From the NCBI GenBank assembly GCA_964561145.1, contig CAZLNZ010000014.1:3788-67787 (forward strand): a stretch of 64,000 nucleotides of DNA, written 5' to 3'. The position numbers were made by a program, and so were the translations under genes. Below, piece by piece: positions 7,705 to 15,970 of the stretch (positions are counted from its first letter, which is position 1; every line of letters begins with the position of its first letter). The notes below the pieces were generated by a model. The model searched no databases and was not told where the DNA came from. It was given only the letters and a program-made list of their open reading frames with translations. The DNA is from RUG14300 sp964561145. GTDB lineage: Bacteria > Bacillota > Clostridia > Christensenellales > CAG-1252.

Positions 7705-7721
7705 CTGTACATGATGTACAG
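7705..7721. repeat. 17-bp palindrome of the TGTAC motif
   Basis: CTGTACAT, one base, ATGTACAG: a perfect inverted pair of the repeat's half-element, isolated between two arrays. Confidence 0.6.
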
Positions 7722-7900
7722 AAGAGTGTAAGCATATCATTTTTCTCAAGTGTGTAATAGAAGATAAACCTTGGAGTAAATTTGATATATGATAAAAATG
7801 AGATGGAGGATTAGGCGAATGATTTGTAGCTTGATTAAGTAAGTATTCAGATGTAATAAGCAATGAGTATATGGAATAAATGACTATATAAAGGACAGGG

Positions 7901-7980
7901 GTGTACATATTATACAGCGAATATACATATGGTACAGTGTATATACATATCGTATAGTGTATATACATATCGTATAGTAG
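7901..7980 (+). repeat. 20-bp tandem array, four units (forward)
   Basis: Four contiguous units, for example ATATACATATCGTATAGTGT (7941), same orientation and period as the array at 7311-7490. The first two are more diverged in the second half. Confidence 0.85.
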
Positions 7981-8216
7981 CGTGAAAGCCTCCAGTGATA
8001 TATACGGAGAGTTCTATTGGCGAGTATAATATTTATGTTTGTCTCCGGAAAAACGCTAATACCAAATTAAATAATAAAATTGATTGTCTTGAAAGTAACC
8101 TCGAGCCGATGATTGAGTGCGTTGAAAATAAAATATTATGCATTTTTCATTAAGTATTCAATATCGACATAACTTTCACGCAAAATTATACCATTTTTAC
8201 CATATTTCTACCCATT

Positions 8217-8248
8217 ACTATTCGCAAAAGCATTCTTTTGCGAATAGT
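8217..8248. repeat. Perfect 13-bp inverted repeat with 6-bp centre
   Basis: Arms ACTATTCGCAAAA (8217-8229) and TTTTGCGAATAGT (8236-8248) around GCATTC. There is no gene close by and no T-tract that would make it a good terminator. It lies between the forward arrays and the reverse arrays. The arm/centre sizes resemble a tyrosine-recombinase core site, but the sequence does not match the dif consensus. Confidence 0.7.
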
Positions 8249-8400
8249 TTCGAAGATATCTACAAAATTGGTCAAAATCATGTCGTATTTTATAAAAGTA
8301 TGCTCTGCTCTGATTCGACAAATATCATTGTTATCTTTTTATTGATTATTTGTGTAATTATGTCACCCTATCATTTTAAGATTTATTGGAAATTTACATC

Positions 8401-8420
8401 CACTGTACGTATTGTATATT
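8401..8420 (+). repeat. Single forward 20-bp unit
   Basis: CACTGTACGTATTGTATATT, a lone unit in forward orientation between the inverted repeat and the first reverse array. Confidence 0.55.
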
Positions 8421-8637
8421 ACACTCATTGGTTTGATATATTTGTTAGTTTTGTTTTTCTTATTCTTTACTTGCAATATTTTCGAAATGTAATAGCATTG
8501 TGGTTCAAGTCGTTTTATATAGAGCATATTTGTTCATACACCTTAATCTCATATTAGATTGCAACCATCATTATCAATTTTGCTGGTTGCACCCCGAACA
8601 TATGCCCTACCCGGAAAAATAAGGTTTTATCATCCCA

Positions 8638-8817
8638 CTATACAGAATATACATGTGCTATACAAATTGTACATACTCTATACAAATTGTACATACTCTA
8701 TACATAATGTACATGCCCTATACATTACATACAGTGTCTATACATTACATATAGTAATGATTTATTACGTGCGACAGCTATACATACGTGCGATAACTGT
8801 ACATTGTGTATACATCT
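8638..8817 (-). repeat. 20-bp tandem array, nine units (reverse)
   Basis: Nine contiguous 20-base units, best CTATACAAATTGTACATACT (8658 and 8678). The reverse complement matches the forward unit (TGTACA then TGTATAG). Unit seven (8758) is the most diverged. Length and copy number equal the forward array at 7311-7490. Confidence 0.88.
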
Positions 8818-9039
8818 TTTATATATTATATTTTTTATGAATCTTAAATCAGATTGAAGGCAACACCTCAGATTTACTTTATATATTGCAAATGTGTTCG
8901 TACTTATTGTAAAAGTTTGTTTGCAAACTATAGCAAAACTATGAATCCTATCACTTAGGTTGCCTCTAAAATTCAGTCTTTAATTTATTATCAACATAAT
9001 ACGACGTTCGTATACGCTTTTTTTACAATTATATCAAAC

Positions 9040-9119
9040 TGTACGCTACGTATATACGCTATACATTACGTATAGCATCTGTACAGTATGTATATATACT
9101 GTATGTTATGTATACATTT
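9040..9119 (-). repeat. 20-bp tandem array, four units (reverse)
   Basis: Four contiguous units, for example TATACATTACGTATAGCATC (9060). More diverged than the nine-unit arrays but the 20-base spacing of TRTAC/GTATA elements is kept. Confidence 0.75.
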
Positions 9120-9219
9120 CAAGTTATGCTTTTAACATTACCACTGCCCTATTTCTACATATTTTTTATTTTAGAAACCATTAGTTTGGTCATAATGCTC
9201 TCCTCTTATTAGCTATAAC

Positions 9220-9258
9220 AAAAAAATCTCTTCAAACAAATTAATAAGCCGAAGAGAT
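9220..9258 (-). terminator. Intrinsic terminator of the miaB-mutS-mutL-miaA-ynbB operon
   Basis: On the minus strand ATCTCTTC (9258-9251) pairs with GAAGAGAT (9233-9226) across a 17-base loop, followed by a T-run. It lies 48 bases after the last gene of the operon. Confidence 0.75.
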
Positions 9259-9305
9259 ATAATTGATTTTCTAGTATTTTAAATAGTTAGATTTAGTATT
9301 AATAT

Positions 9306-10535
9306 CTAGTTGATGGTTTTTAACAGTTCTTCTAATACTCCTATTAAAGCAATCTTGACATGTTCGTATGTTAATCCACCTTGCAAATAAGCTATATAAG
9401 GTTCTTTAATGGGTGCATCTGCGGATAGTTCAATGCTTGCTCCCCCAACGAAGGTTCCTGCAGCCATAATAACTTGATCCGTGTAACCGGGCATATCCCA
9501 AGGTACAGGTAGTACATCGCTATCAATTGGAGAATATCGTTGTATAGATTGTATAAAAGATATTAACTGCTCTTTTGTATCGAATACAATTGATCTGATT
9601 ATATCGTGCATTGGTTTTTCAGGTGAAGGAATTGTTTTAAAACCAATCTTTTGAAGTGAAAAACCGGCTAACACGCTGCCTTTTAGAGCATTTGCGACTA
9701 CATGCGGTGCCAAAAACAATCCTTGGTAATATTGTAAATATCCGGGGATGTAAGAACCTACTTCATTACCTAGTCCGGGTGCTGTAAGTCTAAATGCCGC
9801 TTGTTCGACCTGCTCTTTTTTTCCGACCAAATATCCGCCCGTGGGTGCAATTCCTCCTCCGATATTCTTTATTAGGGAGCCTGCCATTAAATCTGCTCCG
9901 AAATCAGTCGGTTCGACGGTTTCTGTAAATTCGCCATAACAGTTATCTACGAAAACAAGAACGTTCTTTATCGATTTGACAAAGGAAATAGCCTCTCCGA
10001 TTTGCTTTGATGAGAAAGCGTCTCTTGATGAATAGCCACGACTTCTCGTAATAAAAACTACTTTAATTTTTTCATTAGAAAGAAGAATATTCTTAATTTC
10101 TTCGAAATTAAAGCCGCCCTCTTCCGTCAATTCGCTTTCGAGATAATCAATTCCATATTCTCTTAAGGAACCGCCCTCACCCTTAATTACTCCTTCCAGG
10201 GTATCATAGGGAGCTCCTGTTATGCTATAAAGTACATCGCCCTTTCTTAATAAGGAAAATAATCCTATTGTCAATGCATGTGTTCCGTTTGCAATTAGTG
10301 GTGAAACCAATGCATCTTCGGCATTAAAAATATCCGCATAAACCCTACATAATGTCTCCTTGCCGATATCTCCGTATCCATACCCCGAAGATCCTTTCAG
10401 ATGTCTATCCGATACTCTGTTCTTTTGAAATGCCTTAAGCACTTTCTCTGTGTTAAACAAAGCAATTTCATCAATTCTATCAAATTGATTTTTTGCCATA
10501 TTTTCCGCTTCTTTAATTATTGTTTTCGCATTCAT
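9306..10535 (-). CDS. ynbB: Methionine gamma-lyase-like PLP enzyme (YnbB family)
   Basis: 409-aa fold-type I PLP enzyme of the family often labelled aluminium-resistance or methionine gamma-lyase family protein (Pfam Met_gamma_lyase). Characteristic parts: VLKAFQKNRVSDRHLKGSSG near the start, ALVSPLIANGTHAL, the Asp of FVDNCYGEF, and SLIKNIGGGIAPTGGYLVG holding the Schiff-base lysine. By family it likely acts on sulfur amino acids; the exact reaction is not settled. It is last in the mut operon and overlaps miaA by 23 bases, so no separate SD is seen. In Bacillus hfq usually lies between miaA and ynbB; here it is absent. Confidence 0.88.
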   Translation of the reverse strand: MNAKTIIKEAENMAKNQFDRIDEIALFNTEKVLKAFQKNRVSDRHLKGSSGYGYGDIGKETLCRVYADIFNAEDALVSPLIANGTHALTIGLFSLLRKGDVLYSITGAPYDTLEGVIKGEGGSLREYGIDYLESELTEEGGFNFEEIKNILLSNEKIKVVFITRSRGYSSRDAFSSKQIGEAISFVKSIKNVLVFVDNCYGEFTETVEPTDFGADLMAGSLIKNIGGGIAPTGGYLVGKKEQVEQAAFRLTAPGLGNEVGSYIPGYLQYYQGLFLAPHVVANALKGSVLAGFSLQKIGFKTIPSPEKPMHDIIRSIVFDTKEQLISFIQSIQRYSPIDSDVLPVPWDMPGYTDQVIMAAGTFVGGASIELSADAPIKEPYIAYLQGGLTYEHVKIALIGVLEELLKTIN

Positions 10536-11424
10536 TTGTTATTCTGTCCAATATTATTTGTAAATTATTTTGAGATGAAAAATCCAACCAAGTTGCACCT
10601 TTATAATACCTTCTAAACCAAGTCAACTGTCTTTTGGCATAATTCCTAGACTTTTGCTTGATTAGATTGATTAGTTCATCATAACTTATTTTACCTTGTA
10701 TGTAATTATAGGTTTCTTTATAGGAGATTGCACCAAAGGATTGAGTTTTATCCGTTGCACCGATATTAATAAGTTGTTTCACTTCGTTAATTAAGCCGTT
10801 TTCCATCATAGAATCTACTCGTTCATTGATTCTTTCATATAATAACGCCCTATCACCCGATATGACGTAAATATCGGCATCCAGACGCTTGATTTGCATT
10901 TCATCGACCGTTGAATCATATCCGCTTAAAACAATCTCTATTGCCCTAATAACTCGTTTCCTATCGTTTATACTTAATTCAGCCGCTCTACTCGGGTTAA
11001 TCTCTTCTAACCAAGAATGTAATTCCGCATTATTTAAAGACTCCGCTTTACCACGTACATCCGCTCTTAACTTTGGGTCATACTCAGCAAAGCTCATATT
11101 AAAAAGAATCGAATTAATATATAACCCTGTTCCTCCGACAATAATCGGAATTTTATTCTCGCTTTGAAGTTTGTATATAAGTTCCAAACAACGATCTCTA
11201 TATTCGCAGACGGTGAAATTATCAAGAGGCGAGACGATATCTAATAAATGGTGTTTTACGCCCTCCATCTCATCAAAGGTAACTTTAGCCGTACCAATAT
11301 CCATACCTTTGTATATTTGCATGCTATCGGCTGAAATTATTTCTCCGTTAATCGCTTTAGCAAGCTTTACGCTTAATGATGTTTTACCGCTAGCAGTCGG
11401 TCCTGTAATTATTATCGGTTTCAT
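10513..11424 (-). CDS. miaA: tRNA dimethylallyltransferase MiaA
   Basis: Transfers a dimethylallyl group to A37 of tRNAs reading UNN codons; its product is the substrate of MiaB, encoded in the same operon. 303 aa. P-loop GPTASGKTS (8-16), the ADSMQIYKGMDIGTAK and KHHLLDIVSP blocks, GGTGLYINSI, and the C-terminal RNYAKRQLTWFRR tRNA-binding motif are all present. The start codon overlaps the mutL stop by four bases (ATGA), so it is coupled to mutL. Confidence 0.97.
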   Translation of the reverse strand: MKPIIITGPTASGKTSLSVKLAKAINGEIISADSMQIYKGMDIGTAKVTFDEMEGVKHHLLDIVSPLDNFTVCEYRDRCLELIYKLQSENKIPIIVGGTGLYINSILFNMSFAEYDPKLRADVRGKAESLNNAELHSWLEEINPSRAAELSINDRKRVIRAIEIVLSGYDSTVDEMQIKRLDADIYVISGDRALLYERINERVDSMMENGLINEVKQLINIGATDKTQSFGAISYKETYNYIQGKISYDELINLIKQKSRNYAKRQLTWFRRYYKGATWLDFSSQNNLQIILDRITNECENNN

Positions 11425-13361
11425 ACAATACGTAAAAAGAGTTTTTCAATTTCTTTTTTAGTGTATACCAGATAAGCCGGTCTTCCATGGGGGCATTTGG
11501 GGTATATCCCTTTTTTAAATACACATCTTAAAAATAGTTCAATGCCTTTTTCATCAAGGGGCGTATTTCCTCTAATAGATGCATGGCAGGCTGTATACAT
11601 AAGTTTTTCTTTTATCGGAAGGTCTACATCTTCATCGGATACAAAAGAAACAACAAGCCTTTCAAGATCGGAATCGGATAAAATTGCAGGAAGGGATAAA
11701 AGCTCGTACTTTGTATCACTTACACGCTTAATATCAAAACCGATTCCAACGAGTTGTGTCAGTCTTTCATCTTCTATTTCTTCATTTGAAGCTAATGAGA
11801 ATTCAAAAGGTACGAGTAACGGTTGAATAACTAACTCGCCCTTCTCGATTTGTTCTTTAAGCCTTAGATAATTTACAAATTCACAGGCGGCATGTTGATC
11901 TATCAAGATAGCTTTTTCTTCAAATTCTAAAATTATGTATGTAGAAAAAAGTTGCCCGACTATTTTAAAATTAACACCGGATTTACAGTCATTATCAAAC
12001 AAGGTATCTTTGGGTTCAATAAATCTTCGTGAAGACGGTTCTTCACGATGAAGTCCCGCGAGATTAACTCGATCACGCGGAATAGGCTTCGTGGTATTTT
12101 CTTCTTTTAATGATTCTAATTCCTTTAGATAATCCATTTGCGGAGGAACAAGTGGATTTTCAATTATTTCATCTACATGTTCTTCGTCATTGTTGGAGAT
12201 AACGATTTCACTTTGTTGATTCTTTGAGGTGTCCTCCGATATAAAATCTTCATTCTTTTTAACACTTAGAAGCGTACCTTTGTTATCTATAGTCGGAATA
12301 TCGTTATCCGGTGTAAAAGGTTTCGACCATTCATCGGTTATTATTCCACCTAGCTCATTAACAAGCACTTTACTTTTAAGGCTGTCTTCCAAGCAGCGTT
12401 TGATATTTCTTTGGATAAAAGAAAACACCTTGCTTTGATATTCAAAACGTATTTCATTCTTTTGAGGATGTACGTTAACATCGATTTCTTGAGGTTTAAG
12501 TTTCAAGCAAAGCACCGCCAAAGGGTAGCTTCTTTTAACAAAATAATCCGTGTAGGAATTGTTCAAGGCGGTCACCAAGCTTACGCTAGTTACAACACGA
12601 CCATTAACAATAAAGGTTTGATAGGATCTTGTCGGTTTGGGATAATTTGTATTCGAAACAAAACCAAATAACTGCATTCCGTATTCTTCGGCATTTATTT
12701 CAAGAAGATTATCAAGAATGTCATCTCCATATACAACTGCCAAGGCTTCTAATAGCCCTTCACCCTTTGTGCTGATTTGAATGCCGTTTTCTGTTTCATA
12801 TTCAAAAGATACGAAAGGATTTGAAAAACAAGCCTTTTCAATAACCGAAGTAATATCTCGCTCTTCTGTCTTAGGCTTACGCATAAACTTAAGTCTTGCG
12901 GGTGTATTGTAAAAGAGATCTCTAACAAGTACAGAGGTACCTACAGCATGCGATACAGGAATTATTTCTCCGATTTGACCCCCATCAACGGATAAAGAAT
13001 ATCCTGTTTTCCCTTCAACCGCTGATTCTAAAATAACCCTTGAAATCGATGCAATGCTAGCCATTGCCTCTCCTCTAAAGCCTAAACTTTGAATATGAAA
13101 AAGGTCTTCCGCCTGCGATATCTTACTTGTAGAATGCGGCAGAAAAACTTTGGTGAGCTCCGAGCACTCTATACCACTACCGTTATCGCTAACTGCAATT
13201 GATCCTAGACCGCCCTCCTCTATTTTAACATAGATTTTTGTGGCACCCGCATCAAGAGCATTTTCGATAAGCTCTTTAACAACACTAGCCGGTTTTTCAA
13301 CGACTTCACCGGCCGATATCTTATTGTATACACTCTTATCTAATACATTAATCTTAGCCAT
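11421..13361 (-). CDS. mutL: DNA mismatch repair protein MutL
   Basis: 646 aa. The GHKL ATPase N-terminus has ENALDAGAT, DNGSGI, GFRGEAMASIASIS and GTSVLVRDLFYNTPARLKF. A Ser/Asp-rich linker follows (~340-450), then the C-terminal dimerisation and endonuclease domain with DQHAACE and CPHGRP. In the metal-site motif DQHA(X)2E(X)4E the last Glu is Leu here (E-FVNY-L); Asp, His and the first Glu remain, so nicking activity is still plausible. The start overlaps the mutS end by 8 bases. It couples MutS mismatch recognition to strand incision. Confidence 0.96.
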   Translation of the reverse strand: MAKINVLDKSVYNKISAGEVVEKPASVVKELIENALDAGATKIYVKIEEGGLGSIAVSDNGSGIECSELTKVFLPHSTSKISQAEDLFHIQSLGFRGEAMASIASISRVILESAVEGKTGYSLSVDGGQIGEIIPVSHAVGTSVLVRDLFYNTPARLKFMRKPKTEERDITSVIEKACFSNPFVSFEYETENGIQISTKGEGLLEALAVVYGDDILDNLLEINAEEYGMQLFGFVSNTNYPKPTRSYQTFIVNGRVVTSVSLVTALNNSYTDYFVKRSYPLAVLCLKLKPQEIDVNVHPQKNEIRFEYQSKVFSFIQRNIKRCLEDSLKSKVLVNELGGIITDEWSKPFTPDNDIPTIDNKGTLLSVKKNEDFISEDTSKNQQSEIVISNNDEEHVDEIIENPLVPPQMDYLKELESLKEENTTKPIPRDRVNLAGLHREEPSSRRFIEPKDTLFDNDCKSGVNFKIVGQLFSTYIILEFEEKAILIDQHAACEFVNYLRLKEQIEKGELVIQPLLVPFEFSLASNEEIEDERLTQLVGIGFDIKRVSDTKYELLSLPAILSDSDLERLVVSFVSDEDVDLPIKEKLMYTACHASIRGNTPLDEKGIELFLRCVFKKGIYPKCPHGRPAYLVYTKKEIEKLFLRIV

Positions 13362-15969
13362 TTTTTGCCCTCTTAGTTAAATCTGCAAGGATAACCAATG
13401 CTTGCATAGGAGTAATGTTGTCAACATTGGTTTCTTTTAATTCGTTGAATATTGTATTTGCCAATTCATCGGTAAAGATATCTTGTTGTTCGTGTTTAAC
13501 TTCTCCCATGCTATTTTGCAATATTCCAAGGGTATCGGCACCCTCTCTGGTGTCAAGTATTTTTGATATTTCCCTAGCCCTTTCAGTGACTTCTTTTGGA
13601 ACTCCGGCAAGTGCTGCGACCTCGATTCCAAAGCTTTTGCTGGTGCCACCTCTTTGAATTCTATGGAGAAAAACGACTTTATCTTTAGATTCATCCACCA
13701 ATACACGGTAATTCTTTACACCATCAAGCTTTCCTTCAAGCTCTGTTAGTTCGTGATAGTGTGTTGAAAAAAGTGTTTTGCACTTAAGTTTTTTATCAAC
13801 ATACTCAAGAACCGACCAAGCAATCGACAATCCGTCTTGAGTCGAAGTTCCTCGTCCGATTTCGTCTAAAATCAATAAACTGCGGCTTGTTGCGTTATTT
13901 AAAATGTTTGCAACCTCAACCATTTCTACCATAAAGGTACTTTGTGAATTGGTAAGGTCATCACTTGCACCCACCCTAGTAAAGATTCTGTCAGTTAAAG
14001 GAATTTCAGCTTTATCGCAAGGGACAAAGCATCCGATGTGTGCCATAAGGGTAATTAAAGCCACCTGACGCATATAAGTGCTTTTACCTGCCATATTAGG
14101 TCCCGTTATAAGCATTGTTCTGGACTGGTCATCTATAAGACAGTCATTTGCAATAAACTTACCCATGGGCAACAGTTTTTCAACAACCGGGTGACGACCA
14201 TTTACAATGTTGTACCCCTTAACCTTCGATGATACCTTGGGCTGAACATATTTGTTATCAATGCTTACAGTTGCAAAAGATAGTAGACAATCAAGTGCCG
14301 ATATCGCTTTCGATGTTTCGATCATGCTAGCGGCATGCTCTTGAAGTTTTTCTTTGATGTAATGAAAAAGTTGGATTTCCTTTCTTATTGCTTTTTCTCT
14401 TGAACCTGTAATACTTTCCTCTAGATCATTAAGTTTCTTTGTCTTATATCTCTCGCTATTGACCGTCGTTTGTTTTCTACGATACTCTAAAGGTACAAGA
14501 TCTATGTTACTTTTCGATACCTCTATATAGTACCCGAAGACCTTATTATAACCGATTTTTAAAGTTCTAATTCCCGTTCTTATTCGTTCTTCGGATTCAT
14601 AAGTTTTAATCCAGTTTGCAGAGTTTGCTTCAGCTTCACGATATTTATCAATTTCTTGATCAAAACCATCTGCAATAAAACCACCCTCAGAAATTAAAAC
14701 AGGTGCATCCTCTTTTATTGCCTTGACAACAAGCTGACATATATGGCTGAAATCATATATCATATTTCTGATTTTGACAAGATTCTTATCTTTTACCCCG
14801 CTGAGCAAGCCTTTAATTACAGGCAAGGCTACAAGGCAATTTGCTATTCCGTACATATCTCTAGGGTTGACCGAACCAAAGGAAACCTTACCTGCCAAAC
14901 GCTCTAAATCTCTCATATTCTGAAGAGCTAATATTAGCTCGGTTCTGAGCTTAGGATTGGCAATTAGGGTTGCAACACTTTGTAACCTTGCATTGATCTT
15001 AACCTCATCTACAAGCGGATTATCAACCCATTTCCTTAAAAGTCTTGCACCCATACTAGTGGAGGTTTTATCTAATAGCCATAAAAGAGTTCCGGTTTTT
15101 CGCCTATCTCTTATAGTTTCGACAAGCTCTAGATTCCTTCTTGTAGAGGCATCTAAAAACATTACTTCGCCGCTTCTTTGATAATTTAGCTTGGTAAACA
15201 TTGTTAGTGCTCTTTTTTGTGTATCTAAAAAATATTGTATTAAAGCACCTGCAGCGGAAACCGCAATAGGTTTATCCTCGCATTCAAATGCTTCTAGACT
15301 TGATACGTTCAATGTTTTACATAACAAATCATATGCTGTTTTGTATCTATAAGCCCAATCGACATAGCTTTGGATTTTAAGACGATAAACCGCCTCAGGA
15401 TCAATCAAACCTTTAGCCTCACTGTTTGATATGATCTCGGCAGAATGTATGCTATTCAGGGCGTTTTCCAGGTTCTTAAGGGCATTATCGCCTGTAAACT
15501 GTACAAGATTAATTTCTCCTGTGCTTATATCAGCCCAGCATAATCCGAACCCCTGCTTGTCTTTATAAACGGAAGAAATATAGTTGTTTTTCTTATCATC
15601 AAGTATTCCCTCCTCTATTACGGTACCGGCAGTGATGACTCTAACAACGCCTCTATCGAGCATACCTTTGCTTTCTTCGGGGTTTGTAAGCTGTTCACAA
15701 ATAGCAACCTTATACCCCTTATTGATAAGTCTGGCAATATAGTTGTCAACAGCATGATAAGGAACTCCGCACATTGGTGCACGCTTATCTAAACCGCAAT
15801 CTCTTCCGGTCAAGGTTAATTCTAACTCTTTTGAGACAACAACAGCATCATCGAAAAACATTTCATAAAAATCACCAAGTCTGTACATTACAACACAGTC
15901 TTTATAATTTTCTTTTATTTCAATGTAGTGCTTCATCATAGGCGAAAGCTTAGAAACGTCTATATCCAT
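13354..15969 (-). CDS. mutS: DNA mismatch repair protein MutS
   Basis: 871 aa with the start at ATG 15969 (MDIDVSKLSPMMKHY). This start has SD GGAGG seven bases upstream; a longer frame to 15990 has none. The mismatch-binding domain I carries the Phe-x-Glu motif in YRLGDFYEMFFDDA; the C-terminal ATPase has Walker A GPNMAGKSTYMRQ, the STFMVEM signature, Walker B LLILDEIGRGTST and FSTHYHELTEL. It recognises mismatches and recruits MutL, encoded next. The miaB stop lies just upstream of the start, so it is translated from the miaB-mutS-mutL-miaA mRNA. Confidence 0.97.
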   Translation of the reverse strand: MDIDVSKLSPMMKHYIEIKENYKDCVVMYRLGDFYEMFFDDAVVVSKELELTLTGRDCGLDKRAPMCGVPYHAVDNYIARLINKGYKVAICEQLTNPEESKGMLDRGVVRVITAGTVIEEGILDDKKNNYISSVYKDKQGFGLCWADISTGEINLVQFTGDNALKNLENALNSIHSAEIISNSEAKGLIDPEAVYRLKIQSYVDWAYRYKTAYDLLCKTLNVSSLEAFECEDKPIAVSAAGALIQYFLDTQKRALTMFTKLNYQRSGEVMFLDASTRRNLELVETIRDRRKTGTLLWLLDKTSTSMGARLLRKWVDNPLVDEVKINARLQSVATLIANPKLRTELILALQNMRDLERLAGKVSFGSVNPRDMYGIANCLVALPVIKGLLSGVKDKNLVKIRNMIYDFSHICQLVVKAIKEDAPVLISEGGFIADGFDQEIDKYREAEANSANWIKTYESEERIRTGIRTLKIGYNKVFGYYIEVSKSNIDLVPLEYRRKQTTVNSERYKTKKLNDLEESITGSREKAIRKEIQLFHYIKEKLQEHAASMIETSKAISALDCLLSFATVSIDNKYVQPKVSSKVKGYNIVNGRHPVVEKLLPMGKFIANDCLIDDQSRTMLITGPNMAGKSTYMRQVALITLMAHIGCFVPCDKAEIPLTDRIFTRVGASDDLTNSQSTFMVEMVEVANILNNATSRSLLILDEIGRGTSTQDGLSIAWSVLEYVDKKLKCKTLFSTHYHELTELEGKLDGVKNYRVLVDESKDKVVFLHRIQRGGTSKSFGIEVAALAGVPKEVTERAREISKILDTREGADTLGILQNSMGEVKHEQQDIFTDELANTIFNELKETNVDNITPMQALVILADLTKRAKNG

Positions 15970-15970
15970 A

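Larger units (their letters stand above)
6955..9219. other. Gene-free AT-rich region with inverted arrays of a 20-bp unit
   Basis: About 2.26 kb with no supportable gene. The short open frames here lack SD sites and are composed of repeat translations or AT-rich low-complexity peptide. What it holds: five clusters of the 20-bp unit (7181-7220, 7311-7490, 7901-7980 in one orientation; 8638-8817, 9040-9119 in the other), single units at 7519-7538 and 8401-8420, a 17-bp palindrome at 7705-7721, and a perfect 13-6-13 inverted repeat at 8217-8248. The right border is the terminator of the PLP lyase gene. There is no rep, par or transposase gene in the window. Confidence 0.85.

Noticed and set aside
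7210..7968. Open frames through the left arrays, giving Tyr/Ile/Cys-rich repetitive peptides
   Set aside because: They are translations of the 20-bp units in several frames, have no SD sites and overlap each other on both strands.
8217..8248. Chromosomal dif site
   Set aside because: The geometry is similar, but the arms lack similarity to the Firmicutes dif consensus and are perfectly symmetric, which dif sites are not. Kept only as a possible recombination site.
8138..8557. A 139-aa plus-strand open frame between the arrays
   Set aside because: No SD, no promoter at proper distance, very AT-rich composition with Tyr/His/Phe/Ile excess, and it spans the perfect inverted repeat and a 20-bp unit.
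8559..8840. A 93-aa plus-strand open frame over the nine-unit reverse array
   Set aside because: Its second half is repeat translation; no start signals.
7311..9119. CRISPR array
   Set aside because: Units are contiguous 20-mers without unique spacers, change orientation, and there are no cas genes.
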